A DNA stretch of 64,000 nucleotides, taken from assembly GCA_016868585.1 (NCBI GenBank), contig VGGR01000006.1, positions 1-64,000 on the forward strand. The letters run 5' to 3'. Each line of letters begins with the position of its first letter. Position 1 is the stretch's first letter. The notes below the pieces were generated by a model. The model saw only the letters and a program-made list of their open reading frames with translations. It made no database searches and was not told the DNA's origin. Made by a program: the position numbers and the translations under genes. The stretch comes from Bacteroidota bacterium. GTDB lineage: Bacteria > Bacteroidota > Bacteroidia > Chitinophagales > Chitinophagaceae. Positions 37,963-47,543 of the stretch are shown here, piece after piece.

Positions 37963-39236
37963 CGCAACTTTAATGTTACAATACTCAATACCACCAGCAA
38001 TACGGTAACGATCCAAAAGCGAGTAACAATTTTCACTTCATGAAAACCCTGCACTTGATAATGATGATGCAGCGGTGCCTTGAAAAAAATACGTCTGCCT
38101 TCTCCGTATTTACGTTTAGTATACTTGAAATAGCCTACTTGCAAAATGACACTCAGCGATTCCACCAGGAATACGCCGCAGAAAATTGGAATCAACAATT
38201 CCTTATGCACGATAATAGAAAGCGAGGCAATAATGCCCCCCAGCATCAAACTACCCGTATCACCCATAAATAATTGTGCAGGAAAAGAATTGTACCATAG
38301 AAATCCAACACAGGCCCCAATCATGGCAGCTATGTACACAGAGAGTTCACCCAGATTGGGGATATACATGATGTTCAGGTAATCCGCAAAGACCAGATTA
38401 CCACTTGCATAAGCAAAAATTCCCAGTAAAACGCCAATAAGTGCGACCGTGCCGGTTGCAAGCCCATCTAACCCATCGGTGAGGTTGGCGCCATTAGAAA
38501 CTGCCGTGATGATAAATATCACTATCAATAAATACAGCAACCACGTATACGCTCTCCAAGAAGCTGGTAAGAGTTTTGTATAATTGAATTCGTGATTTTT
38601 TACAAATGGTATAGTGGTGATCGGTGTTTTAGTTTCTACATAATAATGCGTTTTACCATTGAATGTTTTGGCAAATACGGTTGAATCAGCAGCGGGATGT
38701 TTACCGCGATACTCTCTCCAGATCACTGTTTCCGCATTAAAATAAAGCGTGGCCCCCACGGTAAGTCCTAGCCCAACTTGACCAAGTATTTTAACCCAAC
38801 CAGCTAACCCATCTGTATTTGACTTTTTGTACTCTTCTCCCTTTTCCTGCATTAAACGCTTACTTCTCAACTTCAGGTAATCATCGATAAACCCAATACC
38901 ACCCATCCAAATAGTACTTACAATCATTAATTGCACATACACTTTTGTCAAATCAGCAAGTAATAAGGTGGGAATTAATATAGCCAGGATGATGATGATA
39001 CCTCCCATGGTAGGCGTCCCCTTTTTACTGGCCTGACCTGCCAACCCCTCCTCGCGAATACTTTCTCCAATTTGGTGACGCTGTAAAAAGAGAATAAGTT
39101 TCTTGCCATATACCAGCGTAATAAAAAGAGAAAGTAAAATGGCCAGCGCCGTGCGAAACGTGATAAAATCAAAGACACGACTTCCCGGAAATCGAATTCC
39201 TTCTTCATTTAGCCAATCAAACAGATGATAGAGCAT
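37959..39236 (-). CDS. mraY: Phospho-N-acetylmuramoyl-pentapeptide transferase MraY
   Basis: 425 aa multi-helix enzyme that makes lipid I. The motifs [24 protein letters not shown] and HHHYQ carry the Mg and substrate-binding residues. Compared with the roughly 360-aa E. coli enzyme there is an extra segment of about 55 residues near positions 180-235, rich in polar residues, that would face outside the membrane between helices. Gene order murE-mraY-murD without murF is the usual Bacteroidota arrangement. Confidence 0.96.
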   Translation of the reverse strand: MLYHLFDWLNEEGIRFPGSRVFDFITFRTALAILLSLFITLVYGKKLILFLQRHQIGESIREEGLAGQASKKGTPTMGGIIIILAILIPTLLLADLTKVYVQLMIVSTIWMGGIGFIDDYLKLRSKRLMQEKGEEYKKSNTDGLAGWVKILGQVGLGLTVGATLYFNAETVIWREYRGKHPAADSTVFAKTFNGKTHYYVETKTPITTIPFVKNHEFNYTKLLPASWRAYTWLLYLLIVIFIITAVSNGANLTDGLDGLATGTVALIGVLLGIFAYASGNLVFADYLNIMYIPNLGELSVYIAAMIGACVGFLWYNSFPAQLFMGDTGSLMLGGIIASLSIIVHKELLIPIFCGVFLVESLSVILQVGYFKYTKRKYGEGRRIFFKAPLHHHYQVQGFHEVKIVTRFWIVTVLLVVLSIVTLKLR

Positions 39237-39246
39237 ATTGCTTCTT

Positions 39247-40713
39247 TTACTTGCTTAGTTTATTAATCCAGTTTCGAACCGTTTCCCGATCATCAAAATA
39301 TTCCCTGACCCCCTTTACTTCCTGATAGGTCTCATGTCCTTTACCAGCAACCAAAATGATATCCTGCTGGCGGGATAAGACCAAAGCTGTTTTAATCGCT
39401 TCTCCCCTATTTAAAATGGGGATATACTTTTTTCGATCTGCAGCAGGAATGCCTAGTTCCATATCCCCTAAAATGGCCGCAGGATCTTCACTGCGTGGAT
39501 TATCGCTTGTAAAAATCACTCGATCGCTATGCGCGCAAACCACAGCAGCCATTAAGGGTCGCTTGGTTTTATCCCGATCTCCTCCACAACCTGTAACCGT
39601 AGTAATGAGCTGATTCGGTTTTCTGAATTGTTTGATAGTGCTCAATACATTCAATAAAGCATCTGGCGTATGAGCATAATCAACTATGACCATTATGTTT
39701 TCTATAGGTGAAGCCATACATTCAAACCGTCCTGGTGCACCCATCAACTCGCTTAACGTGGTTAACGCAGCTGTTTTTTCTAAACCAAGTGCAAGTGCTG
39801 CAGCATAAACGGCTAACAGATTATAGGCATTGAAACTGCCTATTAATCGAAAATGAACTTGTACATTGTCAATGTCCAGTTGTAATCCAGTCAGGCTATT
39901 CTCCAAGATCTTGCCTTTGTGATGGGCCATTGTTTTTAACGCATAGTAAATTTTTTTAGCCGGTGTGTCCTGGAGCATTATCTTGCCACGCTTGTCATCT
40001 GCGTTACTTACGGCAAAAGCCTGAGCACTCAAGTGATCAAAGAATGATTTCTTGACCTCTACGTAAGCTTCGAAGGTTTGATGGTAATCCAAATGATCAT
40101 GGGTTATATTACTAAATACACCCCCGGCAAATAGTAAACCAGCAATTCTGTGTTGATGAATAGCGTGAGAGCTAACTTCCATGAACACATGTGTACATCC
40201 TGCTTGCTTCATTTCACTGAGTAATGCTTGCAGCGCAATTGGATCAGGTGTAGTATGCGTGGAGGCAATGCTAACTTTTCCAATTCTATTCTCGACCGTA
40301 CTGATCAAACCACAGGTATATCCTCGACTTGTAAAAAGTTTGTATAGCAAGGTGGCTATAGTTGTTTTTCCGTTGGTTCCCGTTACGCCAATCACTTTCA
40401 TAAACGTGCTGGGTTCTCCGAAAAAACAGGCGGCTAATTTTCCGGCTATTATTGCCGTGTTGTCCACCTGCACCCAAGCTGTCGTTGATACAACATTGGG
40501 CTTTTCTTCACACAATACGGCAATGGCGCCCGCTTCAATTGCTTTTTCAATGAACGCATGTCCGTCCAGTCGTGTTCCTCGAACGGCTATGAATAATGTC
40601 CCCCCTTTCACTTGTCGCGAATCCGTAGTGATCGAACGGATAATGATATCCGTCGATCCCTGCACTGCTATAGTGCTGATCCCCTGCAACAATTGGTTCA
40701 GTTTCATGTTCAT
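39247..40713 (-). CDS. murE: UDP-MurNAc-tripeptide synthetase MurE
   Basis: 488 aa Mur ligase for the third stem-peptide residue. The ATP loop [13 protein letters not shown] is near residue 111. The motif DNPRSEDP near residue 400 corresponds to the DNPR loop that, in characterised MurE proteins, recognises meso-diaminopimelate, so the cell wall is predicted to use DAP. The start is ATG at 40713, with a second ATG two codons later. It follows ftsI after 7 bp. Confidence 0.96.
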   Translation of the reverse strand: MNMKLNQLLQGISTIAVQGSTDIIIRSITTDSRQVKGGTLFIAVRGTRLDGHAFIEKAIEAGAIAVLCEEKPNVVSTTAWVQVDNTAIIAGKLAACFFGEPSTFMKVIGVTGTNGKTTIATLLYKLFTSRGYTCGLISTVENRIGKVSIASTHTTPDPIALQALLSEMKQAGCTHVFMEVSSHAIHQHRIAGLLFAGGVFSNITHDHLDYHQTFEAYVEVKKSFFDHLSAQAFAVSNADDKRGKIMLQDTPAKKIYYALKTMAHHKGKILENSLTGLQLDIDNVQVHFRLIGSFNAYNLLAVYAAALALGLEKTAALTTLSELMGAPGRFECMASPIENIMVIVDYAHTPDALLNVLSTIKQFRKPNQLITTVTGCGGDRDKTKRPLMAAVVCAHSDRVIFTSDNPRSEDPAAILGDMELGIPAADRKKYIPILNRGEAIKTALVLSRQQDIILVAGKGHETYQEVKGVREYFDDRETVRNWINKLSK

Positions 40714-40720
40714 TTTACTT

Positions 40721-42853
40721 TCAACTTAATTCCAGCACTATTTGTAAGGGCCTGTCTACGGCAGTCCCTGGCGGAATAGACTGTGTCCTTATTTTTCCTT
40801 TCCCGATCACCGATACACGCACACCCATGTTCTCCAATAAGAACAAGGCATCTCGTAATGCCATGCCTTTTACATTCGGCATCACCTTATTTCGTATAGG
40901 TTGTGCCTTTACTACGGATCTGCCATTTTCTGCATAAGCCCTGCCCCAATCCTGCTGTTGTATGGAATCAGTGTATCCCATGGAAAGCGTACGATAAATT
41001 TTTTGAATATCAGGAGCGTACCCGGCATAATAATAAATGGAACTATCCCGTTTTGTTTCAACTTTAGAAGCATCTTTTCTTTCTACATATAGTGCATATG
41101 ACTTCAGTGCAATTTCTCGGAATACAGGCGCCGCAACAGTTGCTCCGTAGCGAGAAGCAGCAAAGGGTTTAGTGCGAACCACCACAATGCATGAATATTG
41201 AGGCCGATCTGCAGGGAAATATCCTACAAAGGAGGCTTGATATACACGGTCCTTATATTTTATTGGCCCATCTGCTACCAATGCAGTACCTGTTTTACCA
41301 GCTACTGAAAAAGGCATTCCTTCAAATGCACGTCGTGCAGTTCCTTCCATAGTCACAGATTCCATTGAAGCTCGCGCGGCAGTTAGCACATCAGGTCTGC
41401 AAAGTTGACTTTCCAAAATAGTAGGAGTATGCTCTTTCAAAACAATTCCCCCTTGCTGAATACGACTCACCAAATAAGGCTTCATCATTGTTCCTTCGTT
41501 AGCTACTGCGTTATATAAAGTGAGTGTATGTAAGGGGCTTACCTGAAGGGCATAACCAAAACTCATCCACAACATATTGCCCAATGAGCTGCCTTTTTCA
41601 TTTAGTGGTGCCATTCGAGGACGAGTCACATCATTCAAGTCAATAGAAGAGCGAGTATCCAGTTGATAGCGATGTAAGTACTCTTTTAACTCTGTTGGAT
41701 TTTTCCCAAAAGCTTTCAACGCCAACTTGCTCATGCCAATGTTTGAACTATGAGAAAAACATTCTTGCACGCTTAAAAAGGGTTTCGGAGAACGCTCTGC
41801 GTCATAGACAAGTTTAGGGCCCACCATGGCTTTTCCCGCATTTCCAATTTCCACCTGGTCTGAAATTTTGCTGCTACCCTTTTCCAAAACAGCTAACAAA
41901 GTGGCCAACTTAATAGTAGAGCCCGGCTCGGTATTTCGTAAGGCATAATTGTCATCCTCCCAATAACTGCCATCCGAACGGCGGCCTAAGTTGGCAATAG
42001 ACTTGATCTTACCGGTAGCGGTCTCCATAACAATGGCTGTTCCGTACAACGCTTCGCTTTGCAACATCATCCGCATCAATGCTGTTTCTGTTATTTCCTG
42101 CAAGCGCAAATCCAATGTGGTATAAACGTCTTTACCATGTTCGGGTTCTGTTTCATAGCCAGCAATAGGAATGGCCGCTCCGCCTGCCACAAATCGAACC
42201 AACTTTTGCCCCTCTCTTCCACTAAGAATGGTATCAAAGCTTTTTTCTATGCCTACATTTTGCTTTTTCACTTTTCCATCACTGGTCAGGTATTCTCTTG
42301 AAAGGCCAATGGTGCGTCCAGCTAAAAGTCCAAATGGAACCAAGCGCTTGCTGTTTGTCTCCACGATCACTCCACTCCGGTTAGGCCCTAAACGAACCAA
42401 GGGCAACTCTCTGAATAATTTATATTGAGCAAAGCTGAGCTTCTTTTTGAGCGGGTAGTACCTGGATTTCTTTTCCCATGCTTTAACAATATCCTTTCGA
42501 TAGGTAGCAGCAGATTTATCCTTAAATAAACCCGCTAATGCAAGTGCGAAGGAATCAATATTCTCTTTGAAACGTTTTCCCTTTTTCTCTCTCAAGCCAT
42601 CTGCGCGGAGATCTAAATAGATATCAAAAGTGGGAATAGAAGTGCTGAGAAACTGTCCATCCTCACTATAGATGGTTCCCCGCTGTGCGTCGAGCGTAAC
42701 AAAGCGCTGGTGAAGACTGTCACTCATCTTGCGCCAATAAGCGCCCTCAAATCGCTGAATATAAAATGCCCTGCCCATCACCAACCCTCCTAATAGTGTT
42801 AGTCCGATGAATGAGAGATACACTCTCCACAATATGTCCCGTTTTACTTCCAT
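40721..42853 (-). CDS. ftsI: Septal penicillin-binding protein (FtsI/PBP3-type) with PASTA domain
   Basis: 710 aa transpeptidase. An N-terminal membrane helix (about residues 8-28) and a dimerisation domain precede the catalytic domain with SxxK as GSTIKLA (about residue 313), SxN as SHSSN and KTG as AGKTGTA (about residue 518). The C-terminus (about residues 655-710) is a single PASTA domain beginning VMPNVKGM. PASTA on a division PBP is common in Bacteroidota and Gram-positives but absent from E. coli FtsI. It lies 5 bp after ftsL. Confidence 0.95.
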   Translation of the reverse strand: MEVKRDILWRVYLSFIGLTLLGGLVMGRAFYIQRFEGAYWRKMSDSLHQRFVTLDAQRGTIYSEDGQFLSTSIPTFDIYLDLRADGLREKKGKRFKENIDSFALALAGLFKDKSAATYRKDIVKAWEKKSRYYPLKKKLSFAQYKLFRELPLVRLGPNRSGVIVETNSKRLVPFGLLAGRTIGLSREYLTSDGKVKKQNVGIEKSFDTILSGREGQKLVRFVAGGAAIPIAGYETEPEHGKDVYTTLDLRLQEITETALMRMMLQSEALYGTAIVMETATGKIKSIANLGRRSDGSYWEDDNYALRNTEPGSTIKLATLLAVLEKGSSKISDQVEIGNAGKAMVGPKLVYDAERSPKPFLSVQECFSHSSNIGMSKLALKAFGKNPTELKEYLHRYQLDTRSSIDLNDVTRPRMAPLNEKGSSLGNMLWMSFGYALQVSPLHTLTLYNAVANEGTMMKPYLVSRIQQGGIVLKEHTPTILESQLCRPDVLTAARASMESVTMEGTARRAFEGMPFSVAGKTGTALVADGPIKYKDRVYQASFVGYFPADRPQYSCIVVVRTKPFAASRYGATVAAPVFREIALKSYALYVERKDASKVETKRDSSIYYYAGYAPDIQKIYRTLSMGYTDSIQQQDWGRAYAENGRSVVKAQPIRNKVMPNVKGMALRDALFLLENMGVRVSVIGKGKIRTQSIPPGTAVDRPLQIVLELS

Positions 42854-42858
42854 TTTTT

Positions 42859-43197
42859 TTATTCAGCTTTTGATTGACTACTGTCTACCAATATTATTGG
42901 AGGCACGATCAATTCCTTCAATCCCAAAGGCTCAACGGCCTTCATTAACTCACTTTGCTTGCTACTTGCAAGCAGTTCACCCTTCATTGTTTTGTATTCA
43001 TAACTCAACTCCTTCACGGCTCGCTCTGTTTTGTTAATATCCCGAATAGTCTTATTAGCATAATGCCCGTTATAGATGTAGCAAACAGCCAAGATGGCCA
43101 GAAACAATAAAAAAGGAACTTGCTGCACAATGGAATGGTAATTCAGCAAGCGTTTCCAGTTGGGTTTATTGGCGTCTATTTTTTTTTCTGTTGACAT
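42859..43197 (-). CDS. ftsL: FtsL-like cell division protein
   Basis: 112 aa bitopic protein. A basic N-terminus is followed by one membrane helix (about residues 29-47, PFLLFLAILAVCYIY) and a heptad-like coiled-coil region. Sequence similarity to E. coli FtsL is not visible, as usual. The call rests on size, topology and position between rsmH and ftsI. It would bridge FtsQ/FtsB-type proteins and FtsI/FtsW at the septum. Confidence 0.8.
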   Translation of the reverse strand: MSTEKKIDANKPNWKRLLNYHSIVQQVPFLLFLAILAVCYIYNGHYANKTIRDINKTERAVKELSYEYKTMKGELLASSKQSELMKAVEPLGLKELIVPPIILVDSSQSKAE

Positions 43198-43215
43198 GTT
43201 ATGTTTTATCGATAC

Positions 43216-44121
43216 TCAACATTTTTCTGCAACCCGAAGCTTTGCACTACGGGAGCGTAAATTTTGCAGTTGTTCCTCTTTACTGGCCACTAACGGTTTT
43301 TTATACGTCAATTTCCATTGTTGTTGCACTGGAGCAGAAATAAAAGGATTGTCAGGTAAATCCTTCAATGAACCCCGTTTAAAAAATTGTTTAACCACTC
43401 GATCTTCTCCTGAATGAAAAGTGATAATCACAGCGCGTCCGCCGGTTTTGATAATGGCTGGCAATTGCGTCAACAGCTCTTGAAGTGCTCCCATCTCGTC
43501 ATTGACCGCTATACGTAAAGCCTGAAATACCTGGGCAAAGTATTTATTTGGATTTCCCTTTACTGCTTCGTGCAGGGCTTGCTTAAACCCCTCAATGGTT
43601 TGTAGTGAGTGCGATTGTCTTACGTGTACAATGGTTCGCGCCAGTGTTTTTGCATTGGTCACTTCACCAAACTTTTCAAAAAGTTTATGCAGTGCTTGCT
43701 CGCTGTAGGTCTCCACGATTTCATAGGCCGTTAGGGATAAACGACGGTCCATTCGCATATCCAACGCTGCATCATGCCGAGTTGAAAACCCACGCTCCCC
43801 TGCATCAAGTTGATGACTGCTAACCCCAAGGTCCGCTAACAACCCATCCACCGCTTTGATCTTGTGCAATCGAAGAAATCGTTGCATATGTCGGAAGTTT
43901 TCAGGCACAAACAATACTCTTGCGTCTGTGGGAAGGTTTCTGCGGGCATCTTCATCCTGATCAAAGGCAATCAATTTGCCAGTGGGTCCTAGCTTTTCAA
44001 GAATAGCTTTTGCATGTCCTCCACCACCAAACGTGCAATCCACATACACGCCATCAGGTCGGATGTCAAGTGCTTCAATTACTTCACGGAGCAGAACGGG
44101 TATGTGATACGCTGACTGCAC
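43216..44121 (-). CDS. rsmH: 16S rRNA (cytosine-1402 N4)-methyltransferase RsmH
   Basis: 301 aa from a GTG at 44121. The N-terminal HIPVLLREVIEAL, the SAM-binding VDCTFGGGGHA (about residue 27) and DLGVSSHQLD are hallmarks of MraW/RsmH. RsmH methylates the P-site residue C1402 of 16S rRNA. It follows mraZ after 9 bp and is part of the dcw transcription unit. Confidence 0.96.
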   Translation of the reverse strand: MQSAYHIPVLLREVIEALDIRPDGVYVDCTFGGGGHAKAILEKLGPTGKLIAFDQDEDARRNLPTDARVLFVPENFRHMQRFLRLHKIKAVDGLLADLGVSSHQLDAGERGFSTRHDAALDMRMDRRLSLTAYEIVETYSEQALHKLFEKFGEVTNAKTLARTIVHVRQSHSLQTIEGFKQALHEAVKGNPNKYFAQVFQALRIAVNDEMGALQELLTQLPAIIKTGGRAVIITFHSGEDRVVKQFFKRGSLKDLPDNPFISAPVQQQWKLTYKKPLVASKEEQLQNLRSRSAKLRVAEKC

Positions 44122-44130
44122 CGCTTACTA

Positions 44131-44589
44131 TCAATTCAAGTTTCCACCTCCCATCACACCCTTTCCCAAATCACTGAAAGCATCAGAAGAAAAGGAGTCA
44201 AAGAACTTTTTGTACTTATTACTATCCCAGATTTCCATTTTGTTGCCGGCAGCTGCAATGACAATGTCTTTCTCAAGTCCAGCATATGCCTTTAGGTTTG
44301 GCGGAAGCAGAATTCTTCCAGCCGTGTCTGGTTCCACAAACGTGGCACCATTTAAAAAAGCTCTTCTGAATTCGCGTTGCTTTGGGTCAAACTCATTCAG
44401 CCCCTTAATTTTCTCAAAAAGAGGCTCCCACTCTTTTAAAGTGTAGAGAGCCAAACACTGTTCAAAACCACGGTTGATCACAAAGCGGTTCAATTCCTCT
44501 TCAGCCACCTGCCTCTTAAAACCGGCAGGAAGAAGAAAACGCCCCTTTGCGTCCAGTGTAGCCTCAAATTCTCCAAGGAAACCTATCAT
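44131..44589 (-). CDS. mraZ: Transcriptional regulator MraZ
   Basis: 152 aa from the ATG at 44589; the open frame extends to a GTG at 44628 but that would overlap likely operator boxes and adds a non-conserved leader. Two AbrB-like DxxxR repeats are visible: ATLDAKGRFLLP near residue 12 and EPDTAGRILLP near residue 85. MraZ forms ring-like multimers and regulates its own dcw operon. It is the first gene of the 13-gene cluster. Confidence 0.95.
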   Translation of the reverse strand: MIGFLGEFEATLDAKGRFLLPAGFKRQVAEEELNRFVINRGFEQCLALYTLKEWEPLFEKIKGLNEFDPKQREFRRAFLNGATFVEPDTAGRILLPPNLKAYAGLEKDIVIAAAGNKMEIWDSNKYKKFFDSFSSDAFSDLGKGVMGGGNLN

Positions 44590-44622
44590 TATCAGTGATT
44601 TGAATAGTTTTTTTTCAGTTAT

Positions 44623-44648
44623 TGACACAAAATAACACTTTTTCCCAC
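44623..44648 (-). promoter_or_regulatory. Candidate MraZ operator: three GTG boxes at 10-bp spacing
   Basis: On the minus strand GTGGGA, GTGTTA and GTGTCA begin at 44648, 44638 and 44628, a period of exactly ten bases. E. coli MraZ binds TGGGN direct repeats with 5-base spacers, the same period. They lie 34-59 bp upstream of the mraZ ATG. Confidence 0.5.
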
Positions 44649-44699
44649 CTTGAACTAATTTTTTAATATTCTATATTTATCCCCAATACGTAATAAGCT

Positions 44700-44724
44700 G
44701 AAATCCTTTGTAGTAAAGGATTTC
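44700..44724. repeat. Perfect inverted repeat in the mraZ-queA spacer
   Basis: GAAATCCTTT (44700-44709) and AAAGGATTTC (44715-44724) form a perfect ten-pair stem around a five-base loop. There is no T-run after either side, so it is not an obvious terminator. It lies between the MraZ-like boxes and the DnaA boxes and may be a protein-binding site. Confidence 0.65.
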
Positions 44725-44767
44725 ATTAGGTGGGAATATATTATCCCAGTTTTAGATGTTAATTACC

Positions 44768-44786
44768 TGTGGATAGCTGTGGATAA
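44768..44786. promoter_or_regulatory. Tandem DnaA boxes
   Basis: TGTGGATAG (44768-44776) and TGTGGATAA (44778-44786) are in direct repeat with a 10-bp period. The second is a perfect match to the DnaA box TTATCCACA read on the other strand. A third site TTATCCCCA with one mismatch is at 44677-44685. The spacer is divergent between mraZ and queA. Confidence 0.6.
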
Positions 44787-44848
44787 GCAGTGCCTGGCCC
44801 AAAAAATGCCAATTTTTCCGACATTTGCAGCCCACAACAGTTAGTTGT

Positions 44849-46078
44849 ATGAGTGCCAATCCCCGCAATCTGCAGATTGCAGCGTTTGATTACCCGCTTC
44901 CCGCGGAAAAAATTGCGGCCTATCCCTTGGAGAATAGGGATCAGTCCCGTTTGTTACAATTCAAGAATGAACAAATTTCAGATCATTGTTTTCAAGAGTT
45001 GCCCAATGAAATTCCATCCAATACCTGGCTTGTTTTCAATGAAACCAAAGTGGTTCCGGCCAGATTGATTTTTGAAAAAAATACAGGAGGTCGCATTGAA
45101 GTTTTTTGTTTGGAACCCATAGCGGAGTTGGGAGATATGCACCAAGCACTTTCCAACACACAGGCTGTTTTGATTCATTGTCTGGTAGGAGGTGCTTCTA
45201 AATGGAAAAAGGGAACAGTTCTCACACAAGAAAAAGAGGGTATTCAATTAAATGTGGAACTAAAAAAAAAGGAGCAAGATTCATTTGTGCTTTCTTTTTC
45301 CTGGCGGCCTGCGTACTATACGTTTGCTGAAATACTAGCCGTGTTTGGTCAAACGCCATTACCCCCCTACTTAAAAAGAGAAGCTGTTGCAACTGATGCT
45401 TCCCGCTATCAAACCGTATATGCAACAAAAGAAGGATCGGTAGCAGCACCCACTGCGGGTTTGCATTTTACACCGGCAATCATGCAAGCGTTAGACAGGC
45501 GCTCAATAGCTAGAGCACAAGTGATTTTACATGTGGGATCCGGAACGTTTAAGCCAGTGAAAGCCTTGACACTATCGGAGCACCAGATGCATTATGAGTG
45601 GATAGAAGCATCCTTGGAATTTTTAAAGACCTGGCGAATGCGTGTGCATCAACCTTTGTTGGCAGTGGGAACCACCTCGTTACGGACATTAGAGTCGCTG
45701 TATTGGATGGGTGTAAAAATAATGAATGCGCATGCTGATTCAGTCCCCACATTATCACAATGGGAACCTTATCATTTGAACACAGCGTCCATTTCAGTTC
45801 AAGAAGCACTGGATAACCTCATTCAATGGATGGAAATAAGAAAGCTAGATCGACTGGTTACACAAACTGGTTTATTGGTTGCCCCCGGTTATACTATCAA
45901 AACAAGTAGTGGACTAATTACCAATTTTCATCAGCCCCGCTCAACTTTATTATTATTAGTTGCAGCGCTGGTTGGCGATGATTGGAAAAAAATATATAGT
46001 CATGCCCTGAAAAACGACTATCGTTTTTTGAGCTATGGAGATAGTAGTTTGCTATGGAGGTATGATCCTATTACTTAA
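44849..46078 (+). CDS. queA: S-adenosylmethionine:tRNA ribosyltransferase-isomerase
   Basis: 409 aa from the ATG at 44849; a TTG at 44825 is rejected. QueA transfers a ribosyl group from SAM to 7-aminomethyl-7-deazaguanine in tRNA during queuosine synthesis. The N-terminal FDYPLPAEKIAAYPLENRD, the VAAPTAGLHFT core and the C-terminal ITNFHQPRSTLLLLV are family signatures. It is longer than the roughly 350-aa E. coli protein, as in other Bacteroidota. The last 8 bp overlap the convergent histidine kinase gene. Confidence 0.95.
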   Translation: MSANPRNLQIAAFDYPLPAEKIAAYPLENRDQSRLLQFKNEQISDHCFQELPNEIPSNTWLVFNETKVVPARLIFEKNTGGRIEVFCLEPIAELGDMHQALSNTQAVLIHCLVGGASKWKKGTVLTQEKEGIQLNVELKKKEQDSFVLSFSWRPAYYTFAEILAVFGQTPLPPYLKREAVATDASRYQTVYATKEGSVAAPTAGLHFTPAIMQALDRRSIARAQVILHVGSGTFKPVKALTLSEHQMHYEWIEASLEFLKTWRMRVHQPLLAVGTTSLRTLESLYWMGVKIMNAHADSVPTLSQWEPYHLNTASISVQEALDNLIQWMEIRKLDRLVTQTGLLVAPGYTIKTSSGLITNFHQPRSTLLLLVAALVGDDWKKIYSHALKNDYRFLSYGDSSLLWRYDPIT

Positions 46079-47420
46079 CCATATGCAACGGTAGCTCTAA
46101 AATAAAGAGACTGCCATTGCCAACTGTGCTCTCCGCATGTATTTTTCCACCCATGGCCTCTGTGACACTTTTCACATAGCTAAGCCCAAGGCCAAAGCCT
46201 TTTACATTGTGACGATTGCCGGTATGTGCTCTGTAAAATTTCTCAAAAATTCGTTTTAAAGTATCTCGGTTCATCCCTATGCCATTGTCTTCCACGCGAA
46301 GTTGGATAAATCGTCCCCTACAACTAGTTTCAATCTGTATTTGGGGAGGCACTTGCTCCTTGGCAAATTTGATAGCATTGTCTATCAAATTAGTCAGCAA
46401 ATTGAAAAGATGGACCTCATCCGCCTCTACTTTATCGCTGGTTGCCTTCAGGAATAAATTGATATGCCCCCCGGTGTGGTCAAGTTGTAATTTAAAATTA
46501 TCTACTACGTTTTGTATTAAGGCATGAACTGCAATGGGTTTTAAATTCAGCTGCACCTCACCTTTATCAAATTTTGAAGCTTTTAAAATAGTTTCCACCT
46601 GTTTATTCATTCGCAAGTTCTCTTCCTTGATAATATCACTGAAGTAGCGCATTTTATGTTGATCTTGGACAACCTTTTCATTTTGCATGGCGTCTACCGC
46701 TAAGGAAATAGTAGCTAATGGCGTTTTAAATTCGTGCGTCATATTGTTAATGAAATCGGTTTTCATTTCACCGATTTTTTTCTGCCGGATCATCGTGCGA
46801 ATGGTAAAGTAAAAGACAGCTAAAATAGCCAGGGTAAATAAAATTGAGGCGGCAATATTCCAGCGTAATGAACGAAGTACAATATCCTCGATCCCGGGAA
46901 CTGCCACAAACAGTAACTCGTTGACCCCAATAGCTTCTCCCATGAGACCCGTTGTAGCAGGTTGACGCAAGCCTCGTATTGTAAAATAGTTATGGATGGT
47001 ATCCTCAAATACCTGAAAAAACCGGGGAGAGGTTTTTTCAAATAGGTTATTTCCAAGAGGGCCCAATGTAGCAATTCCAAATTCAAAAGAAACACCCTTC
47101 AGATCATATTGCCAAAAGGCCTTTTCAAAACGTTTCTGTATTTCAGCGGTAGTGTGTCGACTTGCCACAGTTGGGGATACAAAAAAATCCCATCCCAGGC
47201 CTTCAATTAACCCCCTTTTTTTATGTGAAGTACCGGGTATGTAGGAATTAGGAATGTCTACAAGCTGCTCCGCGACCAACATTGCGGCTTCTCCTACCCG
47301 GTGCTTGATCTGTTCTTCACGTAATAAAACCATGTTCTTGATCCAGGAAACCTGAATAAGAATGATACCCATTAAAGAAAGGCTGATCAGCAGTGTGATG
47401 GGAGCAAATACCTTTTTCAC
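46071..47420 (-). CDS. Membrane sensor histidine kinase (orphan)
   Basis: 449 aa from a GTG at 47420. Two membrane helices (about residues 7-27 and 197-215) flank a periplasmic sensor region of about 170 residues. A HisKA domain with MTHEFKTPLATI (phospho-His near residue 231) and a HATPase domain follow, with N box NLIDNAIKFA and G boxes VEDNGIGM and GFGLGLSYV. No HAMP domain is evident. No response regulator is adjacent, so its partner lies elsewhere. It lies downstream of atpC, separated by a terminator. Confidence 0.92.
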   Translation of the reverse strand: MKKVFAPITLLISLSLMGIILIQVSWIKNMVLLREEQIKHRVGEAAMLVAEQLVDIPNSYIPGTSHKKRGLIEGLGWDFFVSPTVASRHTTAEIQKRFEKAFWQYDLKGVSFEFGIATLGPLGNNLFEKTSPRFFQVFEDTIHNYFTIRGLRQPATTGLMGEAIGVNELLFVAVPGIEDIVLRSLRWNIAASILFTLAILAVFYFTIRTMIRQKKIGEMKTDFINNMTHEFKTPLATISLAVDAMQNEKVVQDQHKMRYFSDIIKEENLRMNKQVETILKASKFDKGEVQLNLKPIAVHALIQNVVDNFKLQLDHTGGHINLFLKATSDKVEADEVHLFNLLTNLIDNAIKFAKEQVPPQIQIETSCRGRFIQLRVEDNGIGMNRDTLKRIFEKFYRAHTGNRHNVKGFGLGLSYVKSVTEAMGGKIHAESTVGNGSLFILELPLHMVK

Positions 47421-47492
47421 AAGGGATAAAAATACAACCTCCTTGAGCAGTGATCGAAAATATTATCGGGCATTCACATTTTTTTAACGTAC

Positions 47493-47521
47493 AAAAAAAC
47501 CCCTGTTTTTCAACAAGGGTT
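47493..47521 (-). terminator. Rho-independent terminator after atpC
   Basis: On the minus strand AACCCTTGTT and AACAGGGGTT pair as a ten-pair stem with one G-T pair and a short loop, followed by a run of T. It lies 22 bp after the atpC stop and separates atpDC from the histidine kinase gene. Confidence 0.8.
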
Positions 47522-47543
47522 CGCAAATTCAATACGGTTATTA

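Noticed and set aside
39247-39300. Missing murF and ddl in the dcw cluster as a deletion
   Set aside because: Absence of murF here is normal in Bacteroidota, where it is usually fused to alr elsewhere.
40181-40729. 182-codon open frame antisense to murE
   Set aside because: Lies fully opposite conserved MurE motifs and has no start signals.
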